A stretch of 8,806 nt of DNA from Terriglobia bacterium (GTDB lineage: Bacteria; Acidobacteriota; Terriglobia; UBA7540), in NCBI GenBank assembly GCA_030040515.1, contig JASHTO010000743.1, forward strand, positions 1 through 8,806, written 5' to 3'. The first letter of the stretch is position 1. Every line of letters starts with the position of its first letter. The notes beneath the pieces were generated by a model. That model saw nothing but the letters and a program-made list of their open reading frames with translations, did no database searches and was not told the origin of the DNA. The position numbers were made by a program, and so were the translations under genes. Below are positions 1 to 7,429 of this stretch, one piece after another.

Positions 1-1
1 C

Positions 2-1459
2 GGATTTTTCCTGAATGGGAAGTGGCTGCGGATTTTCGGTTTGAACCGGCACGAATTGTTCCCCTACGTCGGCTACGCCATGCCGGGCCGAGTGATGCGC
101 CGCGACGTAGAGATTATGCGCCGTGAATTCAATTGCAACTTCGTGCGCTGTTCGCATTACCCCCAGTCGGAGGCGTTTCTCGACGCCTGCGATGAGCTGG
201 GATTGATGGTTTGGGAAGAGCCGCCGGGATGGGGCTATTTTGGCGACGCTGCCTGGCAGGAGTTGCTGTTCCGCGACGTGGGAGACATGGTTCGCCGCGA
301 CCGGAATCATCCCTCCATCGTTATCTGGGCCGTCCGCGCGAACGAAACGAGGAACGATCCGGCTCTGTACAGCCGCACGCGGGAGCTGGCGAAAGCGCTG
401 GATGGTTCACGCCCCACGTCAGGTTCGATGACTCCTGGCTCCCGACGGAATTGGGAACAGGAATGGCACCAGGACGTTTTTGCCTTCGACGACTATCGTT
501 CTGACCCGGACGGAACCGTGGGCATTGACCCGCCACTTCCCGGAGTTCCCTACATGCTTTCGGAGGCGGTCGGCCAATTTAATTACGCCACCGGCAAGCA
601 CTTTGACGCATTTTACCGCCGCGCCGGAGACATAGCTTTGCAGGAGGCGCAGGCCTTGCGGCATGCGCAGGCCCACAGCCGGGCGGCGAATTACCTCCGG
701 ATTTGCGGCGTGGTCGCCTGGTGCGCCTTCGAATACGGCAGCCCACTGAATTCAACTGACGGGATGAAGAATCCGGGCGTCGCCGACGTCTTCAGAATTC
801 CCAAGCTGGGCGCCTCGTTCTACCTCGCCCAGGTTGACCCCGCGGTGCGGCCCGTCATCGAGCCCGATTTTTGTTGGGACTTCGGCCCGAAGACGCCCTC
901 CGGTCCCGGAAAGCACGCTGCGATTTTTTCCAACTGCGACCGGCTCGAATTATTTGTCAATGGCGAACACCTGGCCACGCTTCAGCCCGATCGCGAGAAT
1001 TTCCCGCGCATCAAGTATCCGCCGTTCTTTGCAGACTTTTCTCCGGTCGGTACCGAAAAGCCCGAATTGCGCATCGACGCTTATGTGGGGGACAAGCAGG
1101 CGCTGTCTCGGTCCTTTTCCGCCGATCCCTCCCATGATCAACTCTGGGTCCGTGCGGACGATGCAGAGCTGATTGCGGATGGGTCAGACGCCACACGCCT
1201 GGCGTTTCGGGCGGTGGACAAATTCGGAGCGCCGCGCCCCTTTGTGAGTGGCGAGGTAACACTCCAGATCAGCGGGCCCGGAGTGATCGTGGGCGACAAT
1301 CCATTTCAGTGGGAGGCGAGCGGTGGAGTGGGGGCCGTATGGATTAAAACTCTGCCTGGTCAAACCGGCCGCATCAATGTGACCGCCACCCATACGACGC
1401 TCGGTACGAAGAGCGTGGCAATTGAAGTGCGCCCCAGCGCTTCTCCCGCGATTGATTGA
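2..1459 (+). CDS. Glycoside hydrolase family 2 protein, 5'-truncated (beta-galactosidase/beta-glucuronidase-like)
   Basis: The reading frame is open from the first bases (GFFLNGKWLRIFGLNRHE, typical of the start of the GH2 TIM barrel), so the N-terminal sugar-binding and first Ig-like domains lie outside the window; 485 residues are visible. The likely acid/base Glu is in VIWAVRANET (codon 344-346) and the likely nucleophile Glu in PYMLSEAVGQ (codon 563-565), so the active site looks complete. The usual Gly in the WGVRxNE motif is Ala here. After the barrel comes a DUF4982-like beta domain (LELFVNGEHLATL), then a C-terminal Ig/invasin-like domain (LWVRADDAELIADGSDATRLAF to the end). Such enzymes hydrolyse beta-galactosides, beta-glucuronides or related glycans; the substrate cannot be told from this fragment. 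It stops at TGA and converges on the decayed sugar-acid operon 40 bases away. Family call is firm, specificity is not. Confidence 0.9.
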   Translation, partial: GFFLNGKWLRIFGLNRHELFPYVGYAMPGRVMRRDVEIMRREFNCNFVRCSHYPQSEAFLDACDELGLMVWEEPPGWGYFGDAAWQELLFRDVGDMVRRDRNHPSIVIWAVRANETRNDPALYSRTRELAKALDGSRPTSGSMTPGSRRNWEQEWHQDVFAFDDYRSDPDGTVGIDPPLPGVPYMLSEAVGQFNYATGKHFDAFYRRAGDIALQEAQALRHAQAHSRAANYLRICGVVAWCAFEYGSPLNSTDGMKNPGVADVFRIPKLGASFYLAQVDPAVRPVIEPDFCWDFGPKTPSGPGKHAAIFSNCDRLELFVNGEHLATLQPDRENFPRIKYPPFFADFSPVGTEKPELRIDAYVGDKQALSRSFSADPSHDQLWVRADDAELIADGSDATRLAFRAVDKFGAPRPFVSGEVTLQISGPGVIVGDNPFQWEASGGVGAVWIKTLPGQTGRINVTATHTTLGTKSVAIEVRPSASPAID

Positions 1460-1499
1460 AAACGCGCGCGAGCCCTCCAGCGCCGCTCCCCCGTCAATG

Positions 1500-2295
1500 T
1501 TAGGGCGGGCTCAGTGAATCTCCGGCTCCACGGGCTCGCTCCACTTTGCCGAGAAAATCAAAGTCGCATCCTTCGTGAGCCTGGGTGACGCGCTCGGCAT
1601 ACAGGGCGAGGTAGCCGCGGGAATACCTGGCCGGCGGCTTGACCCACTAGGATCGCCGTTTCTCCAGTTCCGCCGGCGCCACCAGAATCTCCAGCTTGCG
1701 CGCGGGCACATCCAGCAAAACCTGATCGCCGTTGTGCACCAGCACCAGCGGCCCACCCACGTGGCTTTCCGGTGATACGTGCAGCACGCACGTTCCGTAC
1801 GAAGTCCCGCTCATGCGCGCGTCGGAAATCCGCACCATGTCGCGCACGCCGCGGTGCAGGAGTTTCTTGGGAATCGGCAACATGCCCCACTCGGGCATGC
1901 CGGGAGTGGTTTTATCGCAGCCGCCGATCAGTACCGCGCCGTCAGTGGGCAAGGTGCACAACGCCTCCTCGGTATCCATCGTCAGCAGGTTGCGGTAGAG
2001 CATCGGGCTGGGCTTGATGTAAGTTTCGGTAATCGAGAATGCCGGAATTTCGACCGGAAATCCCCCCGACCATTCACACGCCGCGCTTCACGGTTTCCGC
2101 GCGCTCACGCAGATGGATGTGGCAGGGATTGATTTCGCTCCAGGTGTTGACCAGCGCAATGACCGGCTTGCCCAGAAAGTCCTCCCGCGAGTAGCCAATC
2201 TGCTTCATGCGCGAGCGGTGGCTGAATCCGCGCATGGTGTCCGGCGCGAACCATCGCTGGCTGCGGAGATTTTCCGGCTGCTTTTTGGGTCTCAT
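1500..2295 (-). pseudogene. Decayed IlvD/EDD-family sugar-acid dehydratase (arabonate/xylonate dehydratase-like)
   Basis: Family members dehydrate sugar acids or dihydroxy acids with an Fe-S cluster and are about 570-600 residues long; only about 260 codons remain. The start ATG (2295-2293) overlaps the upstream permease stop as ATGA. The N-terminal part reads RSQRWFAPDTMRGFSHRSRM and NTWSEINPCHIHL, including a cluster-ligand Cys, then hits TGA at 2076-2074 after VKRGV. Shifting frame restores CEWSGGFPVEIPAFSITETY and GGCDKTTPG. At about 1899-1904 this runs directly into PGMPEWGMLPIPKKL, a motif that lies near the C-terminus in intact relatives, so roughly 300 residues are gone. An in-frame TAG (1649-1647) follows LEKRRS, after which the normal ending (WVKPPARYSRGYLALYAE, then GCDFDFL) continues to TAA at 1502-1500. 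Frameshift, core deletion and nonsense codon together make it non-functional. Family is clear; exact substrate is unknown. Confidence 0.9.
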
Positions 2296-3680
2296 GGTGT
2301 TGGCTCCAGCTCGGTCGGGGTGGCTGTAGGAATTTCGGAGGTGCTGGGGACACGAATCGTCGAGGCGAGCAGGCCCGCCAGCAACATGCACCCCGCGAGA
2401 AAAGATAATCCTACTCGGTAATGCCCGGTCGCCGTACTCAGGTATCCGAAGGTGGCAGGCCCGGCGAAACCTCCCAGGTTGCTCCAGGAGATCACGCCGA
2501 CCGCCGTGGCGGCGGCCGTCTTGCCCAGCAAGGCCGTGGGCATGGCCCAGAAGGCAGGCATGTAGGCTTGGCAAGTGAATCCCGCCAGGCAGAACAGCCC
2601 GATGACCAGCCAACCGTGATTTCCCGCCAGGACTGCCAAACTCAGGGAAACGCCCGTCGCCAGCATGGGCGCCGCGGTGTGCCAGCGCAACGCGGTGGTG
2701 CGATGCACCCACATGCCGTTCAGAAGAACGCCAGCGGCGCTACACACGTAAGGCAAAGCGGCTCCCAAGGTGCGCACTGCGACGGGCATGGTTTTCAGGG
2801 TTTCCGTGATGGAGGGGAGAAAAAAGATCAGGGATTGGTTGCCCATGATCACCAGAAAGCCGACGGCGAGGAGCATGAACGTCTGTGGGTAGCGGAATGC
2901 GTCTAGCATTCGCACGCGATGTGCAGCGGACTTTTGGGTTATTTCCTTGCTTAATTGCTCGGTCAGCCAGAGCCTCTCCCCCTCGGGAAGCTATTTGGCC
3001 GTATGAGGGCGGTCCGCCAAATACCACAGCGTAATGAACCCGAATAAAATCGGCGGGGCACCTTCCAAAATAAAAACCCAGCGCCACCCCACGAGGCCGT
3101 ACCAATGGATGTGATCGAGCACCCATCGCGACATGGGGATTCCCGTGGCCACGGCCATCGGTTGCGTGACCACAAAAAACGCCAGGGCGCGGTCCTCCAT
3201 GCGAAACCAGTGCGAGAAATACACCACGACCCCGGGAAAGAACCCGGCCTCCGCAACGCCCAGAAGAAACCGCAAGAGGTAGAACTGCGCCTTCGTGCTG
3301 AGGGCTCCCAGCAAAGGCGTTCCCAGGAATCCCATCACTGTCGCCGCCACTCCCCAGGCGATCATGATGCTCGCGATCCACTTGCGCGCGCTCCACCGCT
3401 CGACAACCAGGCTCCCCGGAAGGCTGATTACTACAAACCCGAAAAAGTAGACTCCGGCCCCCAACCCTATAATGGCGTCGGTGAAATTCAGGTCCATTTG
3501 CATCTGAAGCTTGGCCACGCCCAGGTTGGCGCGGTCAAGGTAGGCGAGCAGGTAGACAAACATCAGGTACGGAATCAGGTGGCGGGTTACCCGGCGACGG
3601 ACCCGATACGCGGTGTCCGGCGCAGCAGTATTGCTGCCTGATGCCGCCGGGCTAGTTCGCAAGGGAAGTCGAGATGTCAC
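2292..3680 (-). pseudogene. MFS transporter, ACS (anion:cation symporter) family, interrupted by an in-frame amber codon
   Basis: ACS-family permeases import hexuronates, aldonates and similar organic anions across the inner membrane. The frame opens at GTG 3680-3678 and would encode 462 positions, close to family length. Recognisable N-half features are YLDRANLGVAK (residues 47-57), RFLLGVAEAGFFPG (137-150) and GWRWVFILEGAP (198-209). At 2993-2991, codon 230, the frame has TAG where relatives have Trp in the central-loop motif (HTAK-stop-LPEGER, normally AKWLP.GER). The rest continues in the same frame: LWLTEQL, then MLDAFRYPQTFMLLAVGFLV and six more hydrophobic segments to TGA at 2294-2292. 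The second half begins with no obvious Shine-Dalgarno sequence. The stop overlaps the ATG of the dehydratase pseudogene, so the two formed a coupled uptake-and-dehydration operon. A TGG to TAG change, or rarely suppression or a sequencing error, explains the break. Confidence 0.85.
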
Positions 3681-3753
3681 CGGCCCTCGAGGAATTTCGT
3701 GTCCTGGTCGCCCATGCAGGTGGTGGGAATGGGATTTCTCTCATCAGCAAAAC

Positions 3754-3782
3754 GTTATCCAACATCAGACTGTGCTTGTCAA
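3754..3782 (-). promoter_or_regulatory. Predicted sigma70-type promoter of the permease-dehydratase operon
   Basis: On the - strand a perfect -35 TTGACA (3782-3777) is followed after exactly 17 bases by GATAAC (3759-3754), which matches four of six -10 positions. Transcription would start near 3747, giving a 5' leader of about 67 nt before the GTG at 3680. A GAGGG sits just upstream of that GTG. No convincing regulator operator was recognised, only a weak AACAT/ATGTT inverted pair flanking the spacer. The promoter survives although both genes it serves are broken. Confidence 0.6.
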
Positions 3783-3829
3783 TGTTATTGAGACGCCCGC
3801 GCGTTTTCATTTGTGCCAGAGGAGGAAGG

Positions 3830-3880
3830 ATGTCGCGAAGGAGAGAATTTACCCTTGCAACCGGCATATTGGTAAACTGA
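3830..3880 (+). CDS. 16-codon ORF with strong RBS, resembling a truncated Tat signal peptide
   Basis: A strong Shine-Dalgarno run (GAGGAGG, 3819-3825) lies 4 bases before ATG 3830. The ORF encodes MSRRREFTLATGILVN and ends at TGA 3878-3880. The residues RREFTLATG closely resemble the start of twin-arginine (Tat) signal peptides such as SRRxFLKATG, but the hydrophobic core ends abruptly. The stop lies 13 bases before the ATG chosen for the ThiF-type gene, and its neighbourhood (TGAAGG) supplies the weak RBS of that gene. It could be the remnant of a Tat-exported protein gene, a leader peptide that couples translation to the next gene, or chance. Nothing downstream continues the signal peptide. 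Confidence 0.4.
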   Translation: MSRRREFTLATGILVN

Positions 3881-3893
3881 AGGCGTGGCCTTG

Positions 3894-4907
3894 ATGGACA
3901 CAAGCAAATATTCGCGGCAGATTCTCTTTTCCCCCATCGGGGTCGGGGGTCAGAGGAAGCTGCTGGAATCGAAAGCGGTGATTCTCGGCTGCGGCGCCCT
4001 GGGCACGGCGCAGGCCAATGCTTTGGTGCGCGCCGGAGTGGGAAACGTTCGGATCGTCGACCGCGATTTCGTGGAGGAATCCAATCTTCAGCGCCAGATG
4101 CTATTTGACGAAGCGGACGCCAAGGCCAACCTTCCCAAGGCCGTGGCCGCCGAACGCAAGCTCCGCCAGATTAACTCCGCTGCGAGCGTGGAAGGGATCG
4201 TGGCGGATGCGGACGGCAGCAACATTGAGGAATTCATCGAGGGATTCCATGTTGTCCTGGACGCGACGGATAATTTTGAGACGCGTTACCTCCTGAATGA
4301 TGCGGCGGTGAAACTGGGGATTCCCTGGATTTACGGCGCCGTGGTGGCGAGCTACGCGGCCACGATGACGATTTTGCCCGGACGAACCGCGTGCCTCGCG
4401 TGTGTGTTTCCAAAATCTCCGCAGGGGATGCATGAGACCTGTGATACCGCGGGCGTCATCGGCCCAGCCGTTTCCTGGGGTGCGGCTATTCAATGCACCG
4501 AAGCGTTCAAGATTCTGCTGGGGCGCCAAACTGAGCTGCACGGCTCGCTGCTGGCTTATGACCTGTGGAGCAACCGCTTTCAACAAATCAAAGCCGTGCG
4601 CGACCTTGAATGCCGCGTCTGCGGCGCGCGAGAATTTGCTTATCTCGAGCGGGGCGCCGCTTCGCACGTCAGCATGTGCGGCAGGAATTCCGTGCAGATT
4701 CATCAAACTGAGTCGCGAGCCTTGGACCTTGCAGCGCTGAAGGCCCGGCTCGAGCGTTTCGGCCCCGTGCTGGCCAACGATTTCCTGCTAAAGTGTTCGC
4801 TCGATCTTTACGAACTGACGGTATTCCCTGACGGCCGGGTGATCGTGAAAGGAACGCAGGACCCCGCCGTCGCCCGCGGCCTTTACGCGCGCTATATCGG
4901 GACATAA
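3894..4907 (+). CDS. ThiF/MoeB-type E1-like adenylyltransferase
   Basis: Enzymes of this family adenylate the C-terminal glycine of ubiquitin-like sulfur carriers (MoaD, ThiS) or, in some branches, act on peptides. The 337-residue product starts with the family's YSRQILF motif (residues 6-12), followed by the nucleotide-binding GCGALG (32-37), the VDRDFVEESNLQRQ segment with the conserved Arg (67), a conserved Lys (82) and TDNFETR (125-131). CLAC (167-170) and CRVC (240-243) form the usual four-Cys zinc site, and Cys183 in ETCDTAGV is the candidate catalytic cysteine. The C-terminus ends in an extra small domain (YELTVFPDGRVIVKGTQDP), and no rhodanese domain is seen. ATG 3894 is preferred because GAAGG lies 10 bases upstream; in-frame GTG 3885 and TTG 3891 are alternatives. 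No sulfur-carrier gene is adjacent. It is probably co-transcribed with the membrane protein downstream. Confidence 0.9.
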   Translation: MDTSKYSRQILFSPIGVGGQRKLLESKAVILGCGALGTAQANALVRAGVGNVRIVDRDFVEESNLQRQMLFDEADAKANLPKAVAAERKLRQINSAASVEGIVADADGSNIEEFIEGFHVVLDATDNFETRYLLNDAAVKLGIPWIYGAVVASYAATMTILPGRTACLACVFPKSPQGMHETCDTAGVIGPAVSWGAAIQCTEAFKILLGRQTELHGSLLAYDLWSNRFQQIKAVRDLECRVCGAREFAYLERGAASHVSMCGRNSVQIHQTESRALDLAALKARLERFGPVLANDFLLKCSLDLYELTVFPDGRVIVKGTQDPAVARGLYARYIGT

Positions 4908-4949
4908 TTCGAAGAACCCAAGGCCGTTTGGCGGCCCTTGATTCTTGAA
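4908..4949 (+). promoter_or_regulatory. Long imperfect stem-loop between the ThiF-type gene and the membrane protein gene
   Basis: Directly after the TAA of the ThiF-type gene, TTC/AAGAA/CAAGGCCG (4908-4926) can pair with CGGCCCTTG/TTCTT/GAA (4932-4949). This gives about 16 base pairs with a 5-nt loop, two single-base bulges and a small internal loop. No U-run follows, and the next RBS (GAGGT, 4961-4965) begins 11 bases later. An attenuator, an RNA-processing or stability element, or a weak terminator are all possible. Confidence 0.4.
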
Positions 4950-4971
4950 GCTTCCACGATGAGGTAAAGGA

Positions 4972-7377
4972 ATGATCGGATTCTTTCTTGGGCTCGGGCT
5001 CATGTGCGCAAGCACACTGATGTACGAAATTGTGCTCACCCGCCTGCTGAGCGTGATTTGCTGGTACTACCTTGCTTTTGTTTCGGTCTCCATGGCCATG
5101 TTCGGAATGACGGCGGGTGCGCTCCTGGTGCAGCTTCGCCCGGCGTTGTTCGAAGCAGGCCAGGTGGCCCGCCGCATGGCGCAAGCTGCCTTTGCCATGG
5201 CCGTTTCCATGCCCATCGTTCTCGTGATCATGTTTGCCATTCCGTTGGACGTCTCCTTTGCTCTTCAAACGCTTTGCAGTTTCCTGATTTTTTGCTTCGT
5301 CATCGCCGTTCCCTTCTTTTTTGCGGGAATTGTGGTGTGCCTGTCGCTCACGCGGACAAAAGCGGCAATTGGGCGGATTTACTTTGCCGACCTGGCAGGC
5401 GCGGCGGCGGGCTGCTTCGCCTCGCTGATTCTCATGCGCCTGATTGACGCGCCGAGCGCCGTGCTGGCGATTTCCGCGTTGGTGTTTCTGAGTGCTTCGC
5501 TTTATGCGAAATTTGCCGGCCAGCCGCAATTGCAGAGGCGATCCCACGTTTGGGCAGCGGTGCTGGTGGTGCTGGCGGGTCTGAACGCGACTACCATCCA
5601 CGGCATTCAACCCATCTGGTCCAAAGGAAGGCTCGACCCCCGCACCGACATCCTGTATGAAACCTGGAATCCAATATCCCGGGTTCGAGTGGTTGCCCCG
5701 AAAATGGAAGAGGGCCATGTCGGGCCGAACTCACCTCCTGTCTGGAGGGAGGTGGTCTACATCGACATTGATAATGACGCGGCGACGGGGATTTATCGCT
5801 ATTATGGCGACCTTCGCGATGTGGACTTCCTTCGCTACGATGTCAGCTCCCTGGGGGCGCGAATCCGCGCCGGCGGGAGCGCAGCGATCATCGGCGTGGG
5901 TGGGGGGCGAGACGTGATGTCCTGCGCCCTCTTCGGTTTTCACCGCATCGTGGGAATCGAAATCAACAGCGCTATTGCAAATATTTTTTCGCGGCGGATG
6001 GCCTGGTATTCCGGTTTCGACAAAATCCCCAACTTTGAATTGCACGTCGACGAAGGCCGCAGCTATTTGACCCGCAGTCATGAGAAATTCGACTTAATCG
6101 AGGCCACCCTTGTCGACACCTGGGCGGCCACCGCCGCCGGCGCCATGGCGCTCACTGAAAATTCACTCTATTCATTGGATGGCTGGCGGGTTTTCTACGA
6201 CCATCTCAAGCCGGGTGGGGTAATTGCCTTCAGCCGATGGAACCATAAGCCTGATTTCCACGAGTCGACACGCTTGTTTTCCCTGGCATACGCCACGCTG
6301 CTCAGCGAAGGGGTTCAGCATCCGGAGAAACAACTGGCCATGATCGGCCAACTCGAGCTGGCGACGGTTCTCACCAGCAATCAACCCTTCAGCCCGCAGG
6401 ATCTGGAAAAAATAAAAACCACTGCAAAGGATTTGGATTACCAGATTCTCTATCTACCCGGAGAGGACTTGCCGATGTTGCAGTTGGATCCCGTCTTGCA
6501 GGCGCACTCGCTTCAGGATCTTGCCGCGCTCAGTTCCCGGAATTATTTTGACCTTTCTCCGCCCACCGACGCCTCCCCTTATTTTTTCAGTTTCGTGCGC
6601 TTCCACGCCATTCCGGGAATCCTGGAAATACCGGGAGTGGATTTGAGGGCGCTTTTTCCGCTGATGTATCTTGCAATTTTTATGTTCGTCGCTTTCATTC
6701 TCGTGGCCGTAACGATTTTGTGGCCGGCGCGGCGGTGGACGCGTTCGCGGCAGGGTTCAGGGCGGGCGCCGGCGGGCGCCATTCTCTACTTTATTGGCAT
6801 CGGCCTGGGATTCATGCTGGCGGAAATGGGAATGATGCAGCAGCTTTCAATTTTTCTCGGCCAGCCAATTTATTCTTTGGCGGTGGTGCTGGCAGGGTTG
6901 ATTCTCTTCGCGGGATTGGGCAGTCTGGCATCGGATCGAATGCCCTTGAACTCCGATATGAAAAGCCGGGCGCCGGCACTTTTCTCCGCACTGGTGCTCG
7001 GTGCCTATTCGCTTGCGGTGCTCCCTTCAATTCACGCTGCGGTGGGCGGAGTCCTGTGGCAGCGCGTTGCGGTTTCACTGGCGCTGGTGGCGCCCTGCGG
7101 CTTCATGATGGGTTTCTGTTTTCCGGTGGGCCTGCGCTGGGAGAGTGAGCTGGGGCAAGAGGGAAATCTGCCCTGGATGTGGGCGTTAAACGGTGCGGCG
7201 TCCGTGCTGGCCAGCTTTATTGCCATCGCCATTTCCACTGAGACTTCCATTCGCGCCTGCGTGCTCACGGGCGCCGCATGTTATGCGTTGGGCGGACTAT
7301 TCCTTTCCCGCAAAACCAGTTCGTCCCTTGCGCCATCCGCGCCGTCGAGTGAAGCAAGCACTGTTCACGCACGCTGA
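4972..7377 (+). CDS. Polytopic membrane protein with internal spermidine-synthase-like (SAM-fold) domain
   Basis: The 801-residue product has a three-part layout: about six hydrophobic segments in residues 1-210, a soluble domain at about 215-545, and about seven hydrophobic segments from 558 to 778. The soluble part resembles spermidine synthase-type Rossmann folds. It has the glycine motif IIGVGGGRDV (306-315), the ribose-binding acidic residue in GIEIN (328-332), VDEGRSYL (359-366), FDLIEATLVDTWAAT (373-387), TENSLYSLDGW (395-405) and the LKPGG turn (412-416). The paired aspartates of true aminopropyltransferases (VDSTDP) are not conserved, only Asp382 at the second position, so polyamine synthesis is doubtful. 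Relatives are usually annotated as fused spermidine synthase or SAM-dependent methyltransferase; the substrate is unknown. ATG 4972 is supported by GAGGT seven bases upstream. It lies 64 bases after the ThiF-type gene on the same strand, probably in one operon. Confidence 0.85.
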   Translation: MIGFFLGLGLMCASTLMYEIVLTRLLSVICWYYLAFVSVSMAMFGMTAGALLVQLRPALFEAGQVARRMAQAAFAMAVSMPIVLVIMFAIPLDVSFALQTLCSFLIFCFVIAVPFFFAGIVVCLSLTRTKAAIGRIYFADLAGAAAGCFASLILMRLIDAPSAVLAISALVFLSASLYAKFAGQPQLQRRSHVWAAVLVVLAGLNATTIHGIQPIWSKGRLDPRTDILYETWNPISRVRVVAPKMEEGHVGPNSPPVWREVVYIDIDNDAATGIYRYYGDLRDVDFLRYDVSSLGARIRAGGSAAIIGVGGGRDVMSCALFGFHRIVGIEINSAIANIFSRRMAWYSGFDKIPNFELHVDEGRSYLTRSHEKFDLIEATLVDTWAATAAGAMALTENSLYSLDGWRVFYDHLKPGGVIAFSRWNHKPDFHESTRLFSLAYATLLSEGVQHPEKQLAMIGQLELATVLTSNQPFSPQDLEKIKTTAKDLDYQILYLPGEDLPMLQLDPVLQAHSLQDLAALSSRNYFDLSPPTDASPYFFSFVRFHAIPGILEIPGVDLRALFPLMYLAIFMFVAFILVAVTILWPARRWTRSRQGSGRAPAGAILYFIGIGLGFMLAEMGMMQQLSIFLGQPIYSLAVVLAGLILFAGLGSLASDRMPLNSDMKSRAPALFSALVLGAYSLAVLPSIHAAVGGVLWQRVAVSLALVAPCGFMMGFCFPVGLRWESELGQEGNLPWMWALNGAASVLASFIAIAISTETSIRACVLTGAACYALGGLFLSRKTSSSLAPSAPSSEASTVHAR

Positions 7378-7429
7378 GCCGCCCCTCCGCTTTGCTTGAG
7401 AACCGCCCAGCGGTGCGTCAAAGTCGCGT

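Noticed and set aside
1470..1512. GAGCCC/GGGCTC inverted pair between the convergent GH2 and dehydratase ends
   Set aside because: A six-base arm with a loop over 30 bases is expected by chance in GC-rich DNA.
2292..2915. Second half of the permease as an independent 207-residue gene
   Set aside because: It is in the same frame as the first half, has no clear RBS, and contains only the C-terminal MFS bundle; it is better read as one gene with a nonsense codon.
2421..3641. + strand ORFs of 161 and 178 codons opposite the permease
   Set aside because: Compositionally biased products without motifs, while the - strand frame shows clear MFS motifs.
3674..3880. 68-codon + strand ORF containing the Tat-like micro-ORF
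   Set aside because: Its first ATG lacks an RBS and its upstream part shows no meaningful sequence; only the internal ATG at 3830 has a strong Shine-Dalgarno sequence.
4669..5718. 349-codon - strand ORF antisense to the ThiF-type gene and the membrane protein gene
   Set aside because: Its product is a low-complexity mix rich in Arg, His, Gly, Asn and Gln with no domain, and it overlaps two well-supported genes; it is a GC-rich shadow frame.
7402..7414. Small ACCGC/GCGGT hairpin after the membrane protein gene
   Set aside because: Only 5 bp with a 3-base loop and no T-run, too weak to call a terminator.
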